From Bog-473 sp963726005 (GTDB taxonomy: Bacteria > Actinomycetota > Acidimicrobiia > Acidimicrobiales > RAAP-2), in assembly GCA_963726005.1 (NCBI GenBank), contig CAVSAT010000001.1, forward strand, positions 186,001 to 250,000: a stretch of DNA of 64,000 nucleotides, given 5' to 3'. Shown here one piece after another: positions 35,346 to 43,059 of this stretch (within the stretch, counting starts at the first letter, position 1; every line of letters begins with the position of its first letter). The notes beneath the pieces are model-generated. The model had not been told where the DNA came from. It worked only from the letters and a program-made list of their open reading frames with translations, and made no database searches. Made by a program: the position numbers and the translations under genes.

Positions 35346-36641
35346 ATGAAGCACACGATGGGTCGGCGTTCCGTCACTGTGTGTCTAGCCGTGTTCGCCG
35401 TCGGGCTCCTGGCGAGCGGCTGCGACTGGTACGGGCTCGGTTTCGACTCGTCCCATAGCGGGGACAACTCCGGCGACACGACCATCACCCCGGCGAACGT
35501 GTCCACGCTCGTTGCGAAGTTCTCGGCCTCCGACGGGACCACCGGGCCGCTGACCGCCCAGGCGGCCGTCAACGGGGTCTTGTACGCCTCCAACTCGGGA
35601 AAACTCGAGGCCTACAGTGCCAATGGCACCACTGGGTGCTCGGGCTCTCCCGTTGTGTGTGCATCACAATGGAGCTACGCGCCCGGGCCAGTCGGAAACC
35701 TTTCAGTCGGAGGCGGCGTCGTCTACGGCTCGACATCGAGCCAATTGGAGGCCTTCGACGCGGCGGGTCAGACGAACTGCTCTGGCACCCCGAAGGTGTG
35801 CCAACCGCTGTGGTCGGCGTCGGGGACGTTCGGGACACCCACCGTGTCCAACGGGACGGTGTACGTAACGACCTCCGGCACTCTCGAAGCTTTCGACGCA
35901 AGCGGCACCACGAACTGCGCCGGAAGCCCAAAGGTCTGTTCGCCGGTCTGGACCAGTTCCAACGCATACAGCGGGACAGTGACGGTGTCGGGCGGGATCG
36001 CCTACGCGCCGAGCTTCCTTGGTGGCACCCACGGTGGAATCGTGGCGCTCGACGCCAACGGCACAAGAGGGTGCTCGGGCAGTCCCAAGGTGTGCACGCC
36101 CTTGTGGGAAGACGTAACGAACTATCCCGTCACCGGCGGATATGCCGTTGTCTCCGGCGCAGCCCTTTACGTCGATACTTTTTACTCTCCCGCTCCCCGC
36201 CAGTTCAGCAGTGACATCGAGAGCTTCGACGCCAACGGCGTCAACGGGTGTAGCGGCACGCCGACGGTGTGCTCACCATTGTGGAGCGACCCCACCCTCG
36301 CGCTCAACACCGTGCCCCTCGCAGGGGACGGTTCGGAGTTCCAATCCGTGCCCATCTCCGGCTCCGGCATCTCTGCTCTGGACCCGAACGGCGCGTTGGA
36401 ATGGAACGTTCCCAACTCCATCGCCATCGCCATCGGCGGCTCTGTTCTCTATGGGACCGACGGCGCCCACGTCGTAGCGTACGACGCCGGAGGGAACGCC
36501 GGGTGCTCGGGATCCCCGAAGATCTGCGGTTCTTTGTGGTCGGCGCCCGGGACCGACGCCATCATTGCCAACGGCACGTTGTACGTCACCGCGACGAACT
36601 CCTCGGGCGACGGGGAGGTAGTCGCGTACGGTCTGCCCTAG
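35346..36641 (+). CDS. Lipoprotein beta-propeller (PQQ-like repeats) with six cysteine-paired repeats
   Basis: 431 residues. A lipoprotein signal (LLASGC, lipidated Cys26) places it on the outer face of the membrane. The mature part contains six repeats of the form DANGTxxCSGSPKVCxPLWS spaced about 50 residues apart (CSGSPVVC, CSGTPKVC, CAGSPKVC, CSGSPKVC, CSGTPTVC, CSGSPKIC). Each has two cysteines six residues apart, a geometry allowing one disulfide per blade. The strands between (GGVVYGSTSSQLEAFDA type) match PQQ/quinoprotein-like propellers, but no PQQ-binding residues are evident. It is probably a binding or scaffold protein at the surface. Confidence 0.78.
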   Translation: MKHTMGRRSVTVCLAVFAVGLLASGCDWYGLGFDSSHSGDNSGDTTITPANVSTLVAKFSASDGTTGPLTAQAAVNGVLYASNSGKLEAYSANGTTGCSGSPVVCASQWSYAPGPVGNLSVGGGVVYGSTSSQLEAFDAAGQTNCSGTPKVCQPLWSASGTFGTPTVSNGTVYVTTSGTLEAFDASGTTNCAGSPKVCSPVWTSSNAYSGTVTVSGGIAYAPSFLGGTHGGIVALDANGTRGCSGSPKVCTPLWEDVTNYPVTGGYAVVSGAALYVDTFYSPAPRQFSSDIESFDANGVNGCSGTPTVCSPLWSDPTLALNTVPLAGDGSEFQSVPISGSGISALDPNGALEWNVPNSIAIAIGGSVLYGTDGAHVVAYDAGGNAGCSGSPKICGSLWSAPGTDAIIANGTLYVTATNSSGDGEVVAYGLP

Positions 36642-36743
36642 ATGTTCTACCCATAGACCTTGTTGACTCGGGCTCTGCAATGAAGTGAGCCGCCGAGGCA
36701 GTGTGGAGCTGTTGACACACCCACACAGCCAAGGAGGCTCGTC

Positions 36744-37703
36744 ATGCACCGTAATGCTCCTCTGACCTCGGAGGGTCGTCTGCGCCTGTGCCGGCGTATC
36801 GAAGACGGCTGGACGGTGGCTGCCGCGGCAGAGTCCATGAATATCTCCAGGCAGACAGCCCACAAATGGTGGCGTCGCTATCGAGAGTCTGGGTTGATCG
36901 GGCTCAACGACCGCTCAAGTCGCCCTCGTCGCTGCCCGACCAAGACCTCGCCACGCATTGAGCGGCGAGTCGTTGAACTCCGCCGACGTCACCAGCTGGG
37001 TCCGGCCCGGCTCGCCCCTCGAGCTGGAGTCCCAGCCTCGACTCTGCACCGGATCCTGCGACGCCACGGCGTGAGCCGGCTCTCTGACCTGGACCGCCAG
37101 GGGGGCCGAGTCGTCCGGCGCATCGAGACCTCTCATGCTGGCGAGCTCGTCCACATGGACATCAAGAAGCAGGCCAGGATTCCTCCGGGCGGAGGGTGGC
37201 GGGTCAATGGATTGGCCAACCGCACCAACAGGCCCGAGCACAAGGACCGAGTCCCGACCGGGTATGCCTATATCCACTCGATCGTTGATGCCTACAGCCG
37301 CCTGGCTTACTCAGAAGTGCTGAACAACGAACAAGCCATCACGATGATGGCCTTCTGGCGCCGAGCGCTGGCCTTCTTCAAGCAATACGGCATCACGGTC
37401 GAACGAGTGCTCACGGACAATGGGTCGTGTTATCGGTCCAAAGACTTCACCAAGCTGCTGGTCGCCGATTCCATCACTCACACCTTCATCAGGGCCTATC
37501 GGCCTCAAACCAACGGCAAGGTCGAGCGTTACAACCGAACGTTGCTCAACGAGTGGGCCTACGCCCGGCCCTATCGATCAGAAGCCTCTAGGACCAGGGC
37601 GCTGGACACCTGGCTCCATATCTACAACCATCATCGGCACCACACGGCCATCGGTGGCCCGCCCGTCAGCCGAATCAACAACCTGGTGGGGCAGAACACC
37701 TAG
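36744..37703 (+). CDS. IS481-family transposase
   Basis: 319 residues, full length for the family. An N-terminal helix-turn-helix (GWTVAAAAESMNISRQTAHK) is followed by an rve catalytic core with the DDE triad: Asp138 in VHMDIKK, Asp near 225 in LTDNGSCYRS, and Glu near 261 in NGKVERYNRTL, with the 35-residue D-E spacing. An AAGGAGG site precedes the ATG. No convincing short terminal inverted repeat flanks the gene. GTTGACACACC upstream (36711-36721) recurs inverted at 38573-38583. The gene may drive the surrounding cassette or be an insertion into it. Apparently intact. Confidence 0.88.
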   Translation: MHRNAPLTSEGRLRLCRRIEDGWTVAAAAESMNISRQTAHKWWRRYRESGLIGLNDRSSRPRRCPTKTSPRIERRVVELRRRHQLGPARLAPRAGVPASTLHRILRRHGVSRLSDLDRQGGRVVRRIETSHAGELVHMDIKKQARIPPGGGWRVNGLANRTNRPEHKDRVPTGYAYIHSIVDAYSRLAYSEVLNNEQAITMMAFWRRALAFFKQYGITVERVLTDNGSCYRSKDFTKLLVADSITHTFIRAYRPQTNGKVERYNRTLLNEWAYARPYRSEASRTRALDTWLHIYNHHRHHTAIGGPPVSRINNLVGQNT

Positions 37704-37721
37704 ACAGGCGGTACGCCAAGG

Positions 37722-37743
37722 TGCCCCATTCGCTGCCGGGACG
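37722..37743 (+). repeat. Partial copy of the cassette right-end sequence
   Basis: The 22 bp starting GTGCCCCATTCGCTGC match 39149-39170 (inside the right inverted repeat) at 20 of 22 positions, in the same orientation. It starts 19 nt after the transposase stop and similarity ends abruptly. A longer-range inverted pair (AAGGTGCCC 37719-37727, GGGCACCTT 37788-37796) overlaps it. Confidence 0.6.
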
Positions 37744-37824
37744 GTGGGCATCCCGCCTAACTCAAAGGACTGATCGTTCCCAATTAGGGCACCTTCGCTC
37801 GAAGTCGTGAATGTCGCTGGGGAC

Positions 37825-38337
37825 TCAGCTGTCGGGCGTGACCGCATCCAATCGGTGCCGAACCTCTGACGTGTTCACGCCGAGAGCGCCCAGCAGCACG
37901 GCCGCAGGATCTGGTGGCTGGAGAGTGAGGATCTGGGCCAGCACCTGCTGGGCCGTGACCTGGGTCTTCCGGCGATTGGGCTTGACCGCATCCTCAAGCA
38001 CTTTCTTTGCCGCTGGCGTGATGCGGAGCCGATCTTTTTGCGCGATGTCTCTAAGCCTCGGCTTCTTCGGCACGACGCGCATCGGCAGTGGGGGAGCGTC
38101 GGTGCCGGACCTCAGTCCCAGGGCACCCAAGGCTTCGTGATCGAGCGACTCGAGGGCCAAGCGAGCTTGCTGCAGGCTCACGCCCAACACGACTTCGATC
38201 GAGGGATCCTCGAACAAGGCGAGCAAGAGGTGATCGGTGCCATATCGCCGATCACCTCGGCGACGAGCTTCTTCACTGGCCTGCAGACAAATGGCCCAGA
38301 CGTGAAGCACCTCTGGCGCAACGGATTCGGTGATCAT
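37825..38337 (-). CDS. Clp repeat (ClpN) domain protein
   Basis: 170 residues. Two weakly similar helical repeats are seen (EVLHVWAICLQASEEARRRG ... GTDHLLLALFEDPS, then RITPAAKKVLEDAVKPNRRK ... VTAQQVLAQILTLQPPDPAA), the adaptor-binding fold found at the N-terminus of ClpA/ClpC and in small actinobacterial ClpN-like proteins. No ATPase part is present, so it is not a Clp chaperone; it may act as a substrate or adaptor mimic. The ATG at 38337 overlaps the stop of the upstream HTH gene (ATGA), so the two are coupled. Confidence 0.78.
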   Translation of the reverse strand: MITESVAPEVLHVWAICLQASEEARRRGDRRYGTDHLLLALFEDPSIEVVLGVSLQQARLALESLDHEALGALGLRSGTDAPPLPMRVVPKKPRLRDIAQKDRLRITPAAKKVLEDAVKPNRRKTQVTAQQVLAQILTLQPPDPAAVLLGALGVNTSEVRHRLDAVTPDS

Positions 38338-38546
38338 GACGACTCCTTGTTGTATTTGGTGTGCACGGATTGGCGGGTGACGCCCAAGGCGTCTCCGATC
38401 TGCTGCCACGACCAGCCCCTTTCCCGTGCCGACGCGACCCGGTTCGCTTCGACCCTCTCAGCCAGGCGATGGAGCGCCAACGAGGCGCGGAGCCCAACTG
38501 CCGGGTCATCCGACGAGAGACTCACGCTCAGCTTTTCGATGTCCAC
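38334..38546 (-). CDS. Small helix-turn-helix protein
   Basis: 70 residues. The C-terminal half is a clear helix-turn-helix: ARERGWSWQQIGDALGVTRQ followed by SVHTKYN, preceded by an amphipathic helix (ALHRLAERVEANRVA). Small HTH proteins of this type commonly precede ClpN-domain genes in actinobacteria. A perfect 9-bp inverted repeat sits 27 nt upstream, so it probably represses its own operon. The ATG lies on an operon that is divergent from nothing and convergent with the transposase. Confidence 0.75.
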   Translation of the reverse strand: MDIEKLSVSLSSDDPAVGLRASLALHRLAERVEANRVASARERGWSWQQIGDALGVTRQSVHTKYNKESS

Positions 38547-38572
38547 GCCTGTCAGTATGGACTGACACTATT

Positions 38573-38598
38573 GGTGTGTCAACCTAAACTGACACACC
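38573..38598. promoter_or_regulatory. Promoter/operator of the HTH-ClpN operon
   Basis: GGTGTGTCA (38573-38581) and TGACACACC (38590-38598) form a perfect 9-bp inverted repeat with an 8-bp spacer. On the minus strand one arm contains TTGACA, a consensus -35 box, followed 17 bp on by CATACT. Half-sites GTGTCAG recur between this and the start codon. Binding by the HTH product is inferred from position. Confidence 0.55.
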
Positions 38599-38673
38599 AG
38601 ATCACCACACGGGAGTGCCCCAGATCGCCTGAGACCACACCGGGATGAGGACGCCGCCCGCTCATGGTGCCCC

Positions 38674-39126
38674 CTACTGACGCACCGGCGGGACGAAGGT
38701 CTTCCTGAAGAATGTTGCCGAGTCTTCGTAGCCGGTCTTGAGATAGAAGTCACCCGCCCTGCGGCTGGCAAGGGCGACATAGGCAGTTGGAACCGCCTGA
38801 GCCCACACCTCAGCGGCAGACATGAGGCTGTTTCCAACGCCCTGGCGGCGAGCGGACTCACTGACCATGACTTCTTCAATCCATGCGACCGGGCCATTCG
38901 CGAGAAATGTCCAGTGGTAGCTGGCAAGCAGATAGCCGACGACTGTCCTCCTGTCTTGTTCAGCAACCAGGAGGAGTGTGTCCGGTCGATCGAGGAGTTC
39001 TGCCAAGGAACGCTCGAAAGGAGCCGGGTCCGGTACATAGGAGAACGCAAAGTCCTGTACCAGCGGCCAGATCTGATCGGAGTCCCTGGACTCAGCTCGA
39101 CGAATCTCAATGTTCGGTAGACCCAT
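38674..39126 (-). CDS. GNAT-family N-acetyltransferase
   Basis: 150 residues, one GNAT domain. It begins MGLPNIEIRRAESRDSDQIW; motif A is VMVSESARRQGVGNSLMSAA and motif B is AYVALASRRAGDFYLKTGYE, as in small-molecule or protein acetyltransferases. No partner gene indicates the substrate. Base composition is slightly lower in GC than in the core genes on the right, consistent with its position inside the cassette just before the right inverted repeat. Confidence 0.85.
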   Translation of the reverse strand: MGLPNIEIRRAESRDSDQIWPLVQDFAFSYVPDPAPFERSLAELLDRPDTLLLVAEQDRRTVVGYLLASYHWTFLANGPVAWIEEVMVSESARRQGVGNSLMSAAEVWAQAVPTAYVALASRRAGDFYLKTGYEDSATFFRKTFVPPVRQ

Positions 39127-39144
39127 GCCGAAATTCTGTCATCT

Positions 39145-39243
39145 GTGAGTGCCCCGTCCGCTGCCGGGACACCCGTCGGCCTGTTCGCGCCCGCTTTCAG
39201 ATTCTCCCGTCACAGCCATTTGCCGTATTCAGGACACGGTCAG
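39145..39243. repeat. Right boundary of candidate mobile cassette: inverted repeat plus 15-bp direct repeat
   Basis: 39145-39227 is the imperfect inverted counterpart of 34803-34888 (outermost ACAGCCATTTGCCGTA). After one extra T comes TCAGGACACGGTCAG (39229-39243), the direct partner of 34788-34802. The stop codon of the neighbouring acyltransferase (complement of 39240-39242) is inside this direct repeat. Confidence 0.6.
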
Positions 39244-40217
39244 TCCGGCCACTCGGTACGGCCCCGACGCGCCGGGGGCTCGTCGAGTGCCCACGCCCGC
39301 CGCCAGGCCGACGCCGTCGGGCCGCGGTGCGCGGTCTCGGCCCCCTCGACCGGTGCCACGGCGCTGACCGAGCGCCGGGCTTGCCACCAGTCGGACTGGA
39401 CCTCGCGGGCCAGCGTGGCGACCGCGGCCTCCACCCGGTCCGAGAAGCGATGGGCACTCTCTCCCTCGTCGGGCGTCATGGGCGCCCCGAAGAGGACGGC
39501 GATGGGGGAGCGGCGCAGCCGCCCACCGCGGCGCGACTCGGTGCCCGACCCCCCCGGAGCCCTCGCCCCCGACTCCGCCGACTTGGGCAGCACGTGGCGG
39601 GTGCCGTGCAGATAGACGGGCACCACGGGCCGCCCGGTGCGCCGGGCCAGGTAGGCCGCCCCGCCGCGGAAGGGTTGCGTCCAGCCGTCGGGCGAGCGCC
39701 CGCCCTCGGGGAAGATGACCAGGTTCCAGCCGTCCTCGAGCACCTCGGCGGCGGTGTCGGCCGACTTGCGGTTGACCTTACTGCGCTCGATGGGGATGGC
39801 CGCCAGGGCGAAGGACCACAGGACCGACTTCCAGGTGCGGTCGAAGAAGTAGTCCGAGGCCGCCGCCACTACGGTCCGGTGGCGGAACTTCAGCGGCAAG
39901 GTGGTGATCAGGAGCGGCGTGTCGATGTGGCTGGCGTGGTTGGCGGCGAAGATCACCGGGCCCTCCGTGTGCTGGAGGTGCTCCAGGCCGCGCACGGTCG
40001 CCGGGGCAAGCACGCGGGCGGCCGGCCGCGCAACGTTGTCCATCACCATGGCGCGCGCCAGGCGGACGGGGTAGCGACGCGACCACTCGTGGTCGTAGTC
40101 GAGGCCGACCTTGCGCTCGGGATCGGCCCGCTCCACGGTTGTCGGCCACGACGGTGCTCGAAGGGGAAAACGGGCCGTTCGCACCCGGCCGAGCAGCCCC
40201 GAGACCGAAGATGTCAT
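39240..40217 (-). CDS. PlsC-type lysophospholipid acyltransferase
   Basis: 325 residues, last gene of the four-gene lipid operon. The acyltransferase blocks are complete: NHASHIDTPLL (NHxxxxD), then a middle AIPIERSKVNR block, VIFPEGGRSPDG (FPEG) and VPVYLHGTRHVLPKS. It would esterify an acyl group to a lysophospholipid or related alcohol. The ATG at 40217 overlaps the previous stop by one base. The C-terminus ends in the direct repeat that borders the mobile cassette, so an insertion beside its stop left the protein essentially whole. Confidence 0.85.
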   Translation of the reverse strand: MTSSVSGLLGRVRTARFPLRAPSWPTTVERADPERKVGLDYDHEWSRRYPVRLARAMVMDNVARPAARVLAPATVRGLEHLQHTEGPVIFAANHASHIDTPLLITTLPLKFRHRTVVAAASDYFFDRTWKSVLWSFALAAIPIERSKVNRKSADTAAEVLEDGWNLVIFPEGGRSPDGWTQPFRGGAAYLARRTGRPVVPVYLHGTRHVLPKSAESGARAPGGSGTESRRGGRLRRSPIAVLFGAPMTPDEGESAHRFSDRVEAAVATLAREVQSDWWQARRSVSAVAPVEGAETAHRGPTASAWRRAWALDEPPARRGRTEWPD

Positions 40218-41806
40218 CAGTGGACGTCCGACATGAAGATGGGCGGGTTGTGCATGTGCGTCAGCGTCGGGGACGGCCCCACCACGTCCGAGGCGATCTC
40301 GAGCGCGTCGTCGAGCGAACTGGCCGGGGAGAACCCCAGCCGGCGCACGGCCTTGGTGTCCCCGCCGACGACGATGACCCGGCCGAGGTGGTGCAGCGCG
40401 TGGGCGCACCAGTACCACATGTAGAAGGGGTGCACACCGTGGTAGGCGTGGCCGGTGCGGTAGAGGTGCACGTACCACGGATCCGTGGCGAAGGACTCCT
40501 CGAACTCCTTGTGCATCTGCACCGGGTCGACGGTCTGGGTCAGCACCTGCTCGTAGAAGTCGATGTAGCTGGGGTGGTGCCCGGGGTGGAATTCGGGACG
40601 GGTGGGGTGCCGCATGATCACCACGCCGCCCTCGCGCACCAGTGGCCTGCCCCGGTACATGTTGAAGAAGTAGCCCAGCCCCAGGCAGGCCACCAGGATC
40701 GGGTTCATGATGGAGTTCACGTTGTAGGGGCAGATGTAGGGAAGACCCATGGTCAGGATGTCGGTCTGCCCCTCGACGTCGACGCCCTGCTGGGCCCAGA
40801 CGTTCGCGGTCGTCACGGCGTGGACCGCCTCGACCTCTCCCGCCTGCACCGAGGTCAGGGCGTGCGGGGAGCGGATGGAATGGAACACCTGGCGGGCCAG
40901 CCGTGACGGAGTCCTGGACAGAGCGGCCGACGTGGTGGCATACGTGGCGCGGTCGCGCAGCCCCCACTCCCACTCCCGCTTCTGGAGGAACTGGAAATTG
41001 GACGGGAAGGTGTCGTTGTTGAGCGTCGTCTCGATCTGGAAGATCTTCACGCCCGATTCGGCGATGAGCCGTCCCATCCGCCAGTTCGACGAGTGTAGTT
41101 CGGACGACGGTTGGTCCATGAACGAGGTGGAGTGGCGCATCGTCTGCGGATTGTGATGGTGACGCAGGCTGCGGTAGCTGGCCAGGCCGGTGGCGACGCT
41201 CTTGTGCCCGCCGTCCATGGCGACGAGGTTGATGTTGACGTAGACGAGCAGGTCGGAGGTGGCGGCCCGCTTGTTGATCTCGACCTCCTCGCCCTGGTCG
41301 GTCTCGCCGATGAAGAGAAGGTCGTCGGTGTCCTCGGCGTCGTGCTGCGTCAGCAGGCCGGCGGGGGCGAAGGCGTCGTAGATGCGGTCGCCGAGCGCGT
41401 GCCGCAGCTCCTGCTCGGTCATACGACGGTGCAGGGCCAACGCGGCGATCAGCATCACGTCGTCGACACCGGCCTCCGCCGCCATGTCGAGCACGGTCTC
41501 GATGACCATCTGGCGGATGTCCGGCGCCTCCATGGGCGGCAGCGGCAGCGACACGTCGTCGAAGCAGATGGTGAGCTTCATGCCGGGCCGCAACAGGGCC
41601 GGCAGGGGGTCGCGGTCGCCGACCGGGTGCGCCAACGCGTGCCGGATGGCCCGGTACGGATCCTCGATCGCCTTCATGGGCTCGGGGGCGTAGATCACCC
41701 GGCTCCCCTCCGGAAGCGTCTCGAGCGTGAAGCCCTCGCCGTTCCAGAACAGGGTCGGTGGCATGGACTTGTCCACGTCGAGGACGAAGCCGGGTCGGCG
41801 GCTCAT
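40217..41806 (-). CDS. LarA/DUF2088-family protein (lactate-racemase-like)
   Basis: 529 residues from an ATG at 41806. The N-terminal LarA-like domain shows the conserved HRRMTEQELRHALG (a nickel-pincer histidine region) and NINLVAMDGGHKSVATGL, matching the GGxK lysine that holds the pincer cofactor in lactate racemase. The C-terminal half is longer than LarA and His-rich (HPTRPEFHPGHHPSYIDFYE). It may racemise or epimerise a 2-hydroxy acid. No Lar cofactor synthesis genes are seen here. It is coupled on both sides by ATGA and TGATG overlaps to the dehydrogenase and the acyltransferase, so a role in the same lipid pathway is likely. Confidence 0.78.
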   Translation of the reverse strand: MSRRPGFVLDVDKSMPPTLFWNGEGFTLETLPEGSRVIYAPEPMKAIEDPYRAIRHALAHPVGDRDPLPALLRPGMKLTICFDDVSLPLPPMEAPDIRQMVIETVLDMAAEAGVDDVMLIAALALHRRMTEQELRHALGDRIYDAFAPAGLLTQHDAEDTDDLLFIGETDQGEEVEINKRAATSDLLVYVNINLVAMDGGHKSVATGLASYRSLRHHHNPQTMRHSTSFMDQPSSELHSSNWRMGRLIAESGVKIFQIETTLNNDTFPSNFQFLQKREWEWGLRDRATYATTSAALSRTPSRLARQVFHSIRSPHALTSVQAGEVEAVHAVTTANVWAQQGVDVEGQTDILTMGLPYICPYNVNSIMNPILVACLGLGYFFNMYRGRPLVREGGVVIMRHPTRPEFHPGHHPSYIDFYEQVLTQTVDPVQMHKEFEESFATDPWYVHLYRTGHAYHGVHPFYMWYWCAHALHHLGRVIVVGGDTKAVRRLGFSPASSLDDALEIASDVVGPSPTLTHMHNPPIFMSDVH

Positions 41807-43059
41807 CGGGCGGTTCCTTTCCGTACGTCGAAGGCGATCTTCACGGCCCCCCGGCGTCCGGCGGCGCCGGCGTGCGCCACGGCGTCCTCGAAGCGGGTGA
41901 GCGGGTAGGTGGCCGACACGAGACGGCCGGTCCGCTGCGCGGCCGCTACCTCGAAGGCCAGCGCGAAGGTGGACGTCCGGCCGTCGGGGCGCCCGTCGCG
42001 CTCGGTGCCGTAGGCGTATGCGCCGGCCAGGCGGACCTCGCGGTGCCACAACGGCGCCAGGTCCACCGCCACCTTGCCCGGCATGCCGACCAGCGCCACG
42101 GTCCCGCGCGGGCGCACCATGTGCAGCGATTGCGCAATGGACTCGGCGCTGCCGACGCAGTCGATCACGACGTCAGCGCCGCCGGACAGCGTCGCGGCCA
42201 CGCCGGACGGTCCCCCGTATGACAGCGATCGCGAGTGCCGGCGCACCGCGCGCGCCAGTTGGTCCGGTGGCAGCGCCTCGGTGCCACCGAGCTCGCGGGA
42301 CAGGCGCTGCTGGTGCGGGTAGCGCGCCCCGACCAGGATGGCGGACGGCGACGCGCACTGCCCGACGGCCGCCAGGTGGCCGAGCGCCGTGATGACCAGC
42401 AATCCCAACGTGCCCGCACCGAGTACGGCCACCAGGTCACCGTCGGCGATGGGCGCGCCCAGGACGGCGTGCACCGCGCAGGCAACCGGCTCGACGGTCA
42501 CCGCGTCCGCGTCGCTCAAGCCCTCGGGCACTCCGTAGAGCTGGCTGGAGTGCGCGACCAGGCCCGAGCTCGACCAGCCGCCGCCCGTGTCGGCGCAAAA
42601 TCCGGTCTGCAGGCCCGGTCGGATGTGGCCGAACGCCAGGTACCCGCAGTTGCCGACGTTCCCCGCCTGGCAGGCGGGGCAGGGCGGCTCGATCCCCCGG
42701 GCCGCGCACCCGAGCACCGGTTGCAGGACGACCCGGCTGCCTGCCGCCAGCACCGCGCCGTCCGCCCCGACCGCGTCCGCGCTGACCGTGCCGACTACCT
42801 CGTGTCCCGGCACGAAAGGGAAGGACACGATGTCCTCGAAGTAGCGGGAGCTGCGCCCGTCGAGGGTGGCCAGGTCCGAGCCGCAGATTCCCGACAACAC
42901 GGGGTCGACGTGGACCCACCCCTCGGCCGGCGCCTCGGGTGCGTCCCGTTCAACCAGGCGGAGAGGGCCGACGCCAGCGCCGCGCCCCGAGCCGAACGAC
43001 GATGCGATCTTCGCCGCAGCGAAGCGCGGCAGCGAGCGTTCGAACAAGAGGGTGCTCAC
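41803..43059 (-). CDS. Zinc-dependent medium-chain dehydrogenase
   Basis: 418 residues. Catalytic-zinc residues are recognised at VLSGICGSDLATLDGR and the FVPGHEVVG histidine/glutamate; the structural zinc loop is PPCPACQAGNVGNC. The Rossmann motif LVAVLGAGTLGLLVI follows. It therefore belongs to the alcohol or polyol dehydrogenase group (MDR). The GTG at 43059 overlaps the upstream stop (GTGA). Beside an acyl-CoA reductase it may interconvert a long-chain alcohol and aldehyde; this is inferred from context. Confidence 0.88.
   Translation of the reverse strand: MSTLLFERSLPRFAAAKIASSFGSGRGAGVGPLRLVERDAPEAPAEGWVHVDPVLSGICGSDLATLDGRSSRYFEDIVSFPFVPGHEVVGTVSADAVGADGAVLAAGSRVVLQPVLGCAARGIEPPCPACQAGNVGNCGYLAFGHIRPGLQTGFCADTGGGWSSSGLVAHSSQLYGVPEGLSDADAVTVEPVACAVHAVLGAPIADGDLVAVLGAGTLGLLVITALGHLAAVGQCASPSAILVGARYPHQQRLSRELGGTEALPPDQLARAVRRHSRSLSYGGPSGVAATLSGGADVVIDCVGSAESIAQSLHMVRPRGTVALVGMPGKVAVDLAPLWHREVRLAGAYAYGTERDGRPDGRTSTFALAFEVAAAQRTGRLVSATYPLTRFEDAVAHAGAAGRRGAVKIAFDVRKGTAR

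Larger units (their letters stand above)
34803..39227. mobile_element. Candidate 4.4-kb mobile cassette bounded by imperfect inverted repeats
   Basis: The segment between the inverted repeats contains an ABM-like small gene, a beta-propeller lipoprotein, an IS481-type transposase, an HTH/ClpN pair and a GNAT gene. Both sides outside are ordinary core genes: the MBL hydrolase on the left, and on the right the acyltransferase whose stop codon lies inside the right direct repeat. The outer direct repeats resemble a target-site duplication, but 15 bp is longer than usual for IS481. Boundaries were found by eye; mobility is inference. Confidence 0.45.

Noticed and set aside
36700..37745. Short terminal inverted repeats of the IS481 element
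   Set aside because: No matching pair flanks the transposase; the only inverted match is far away at 38573 and is better explained as an operator.
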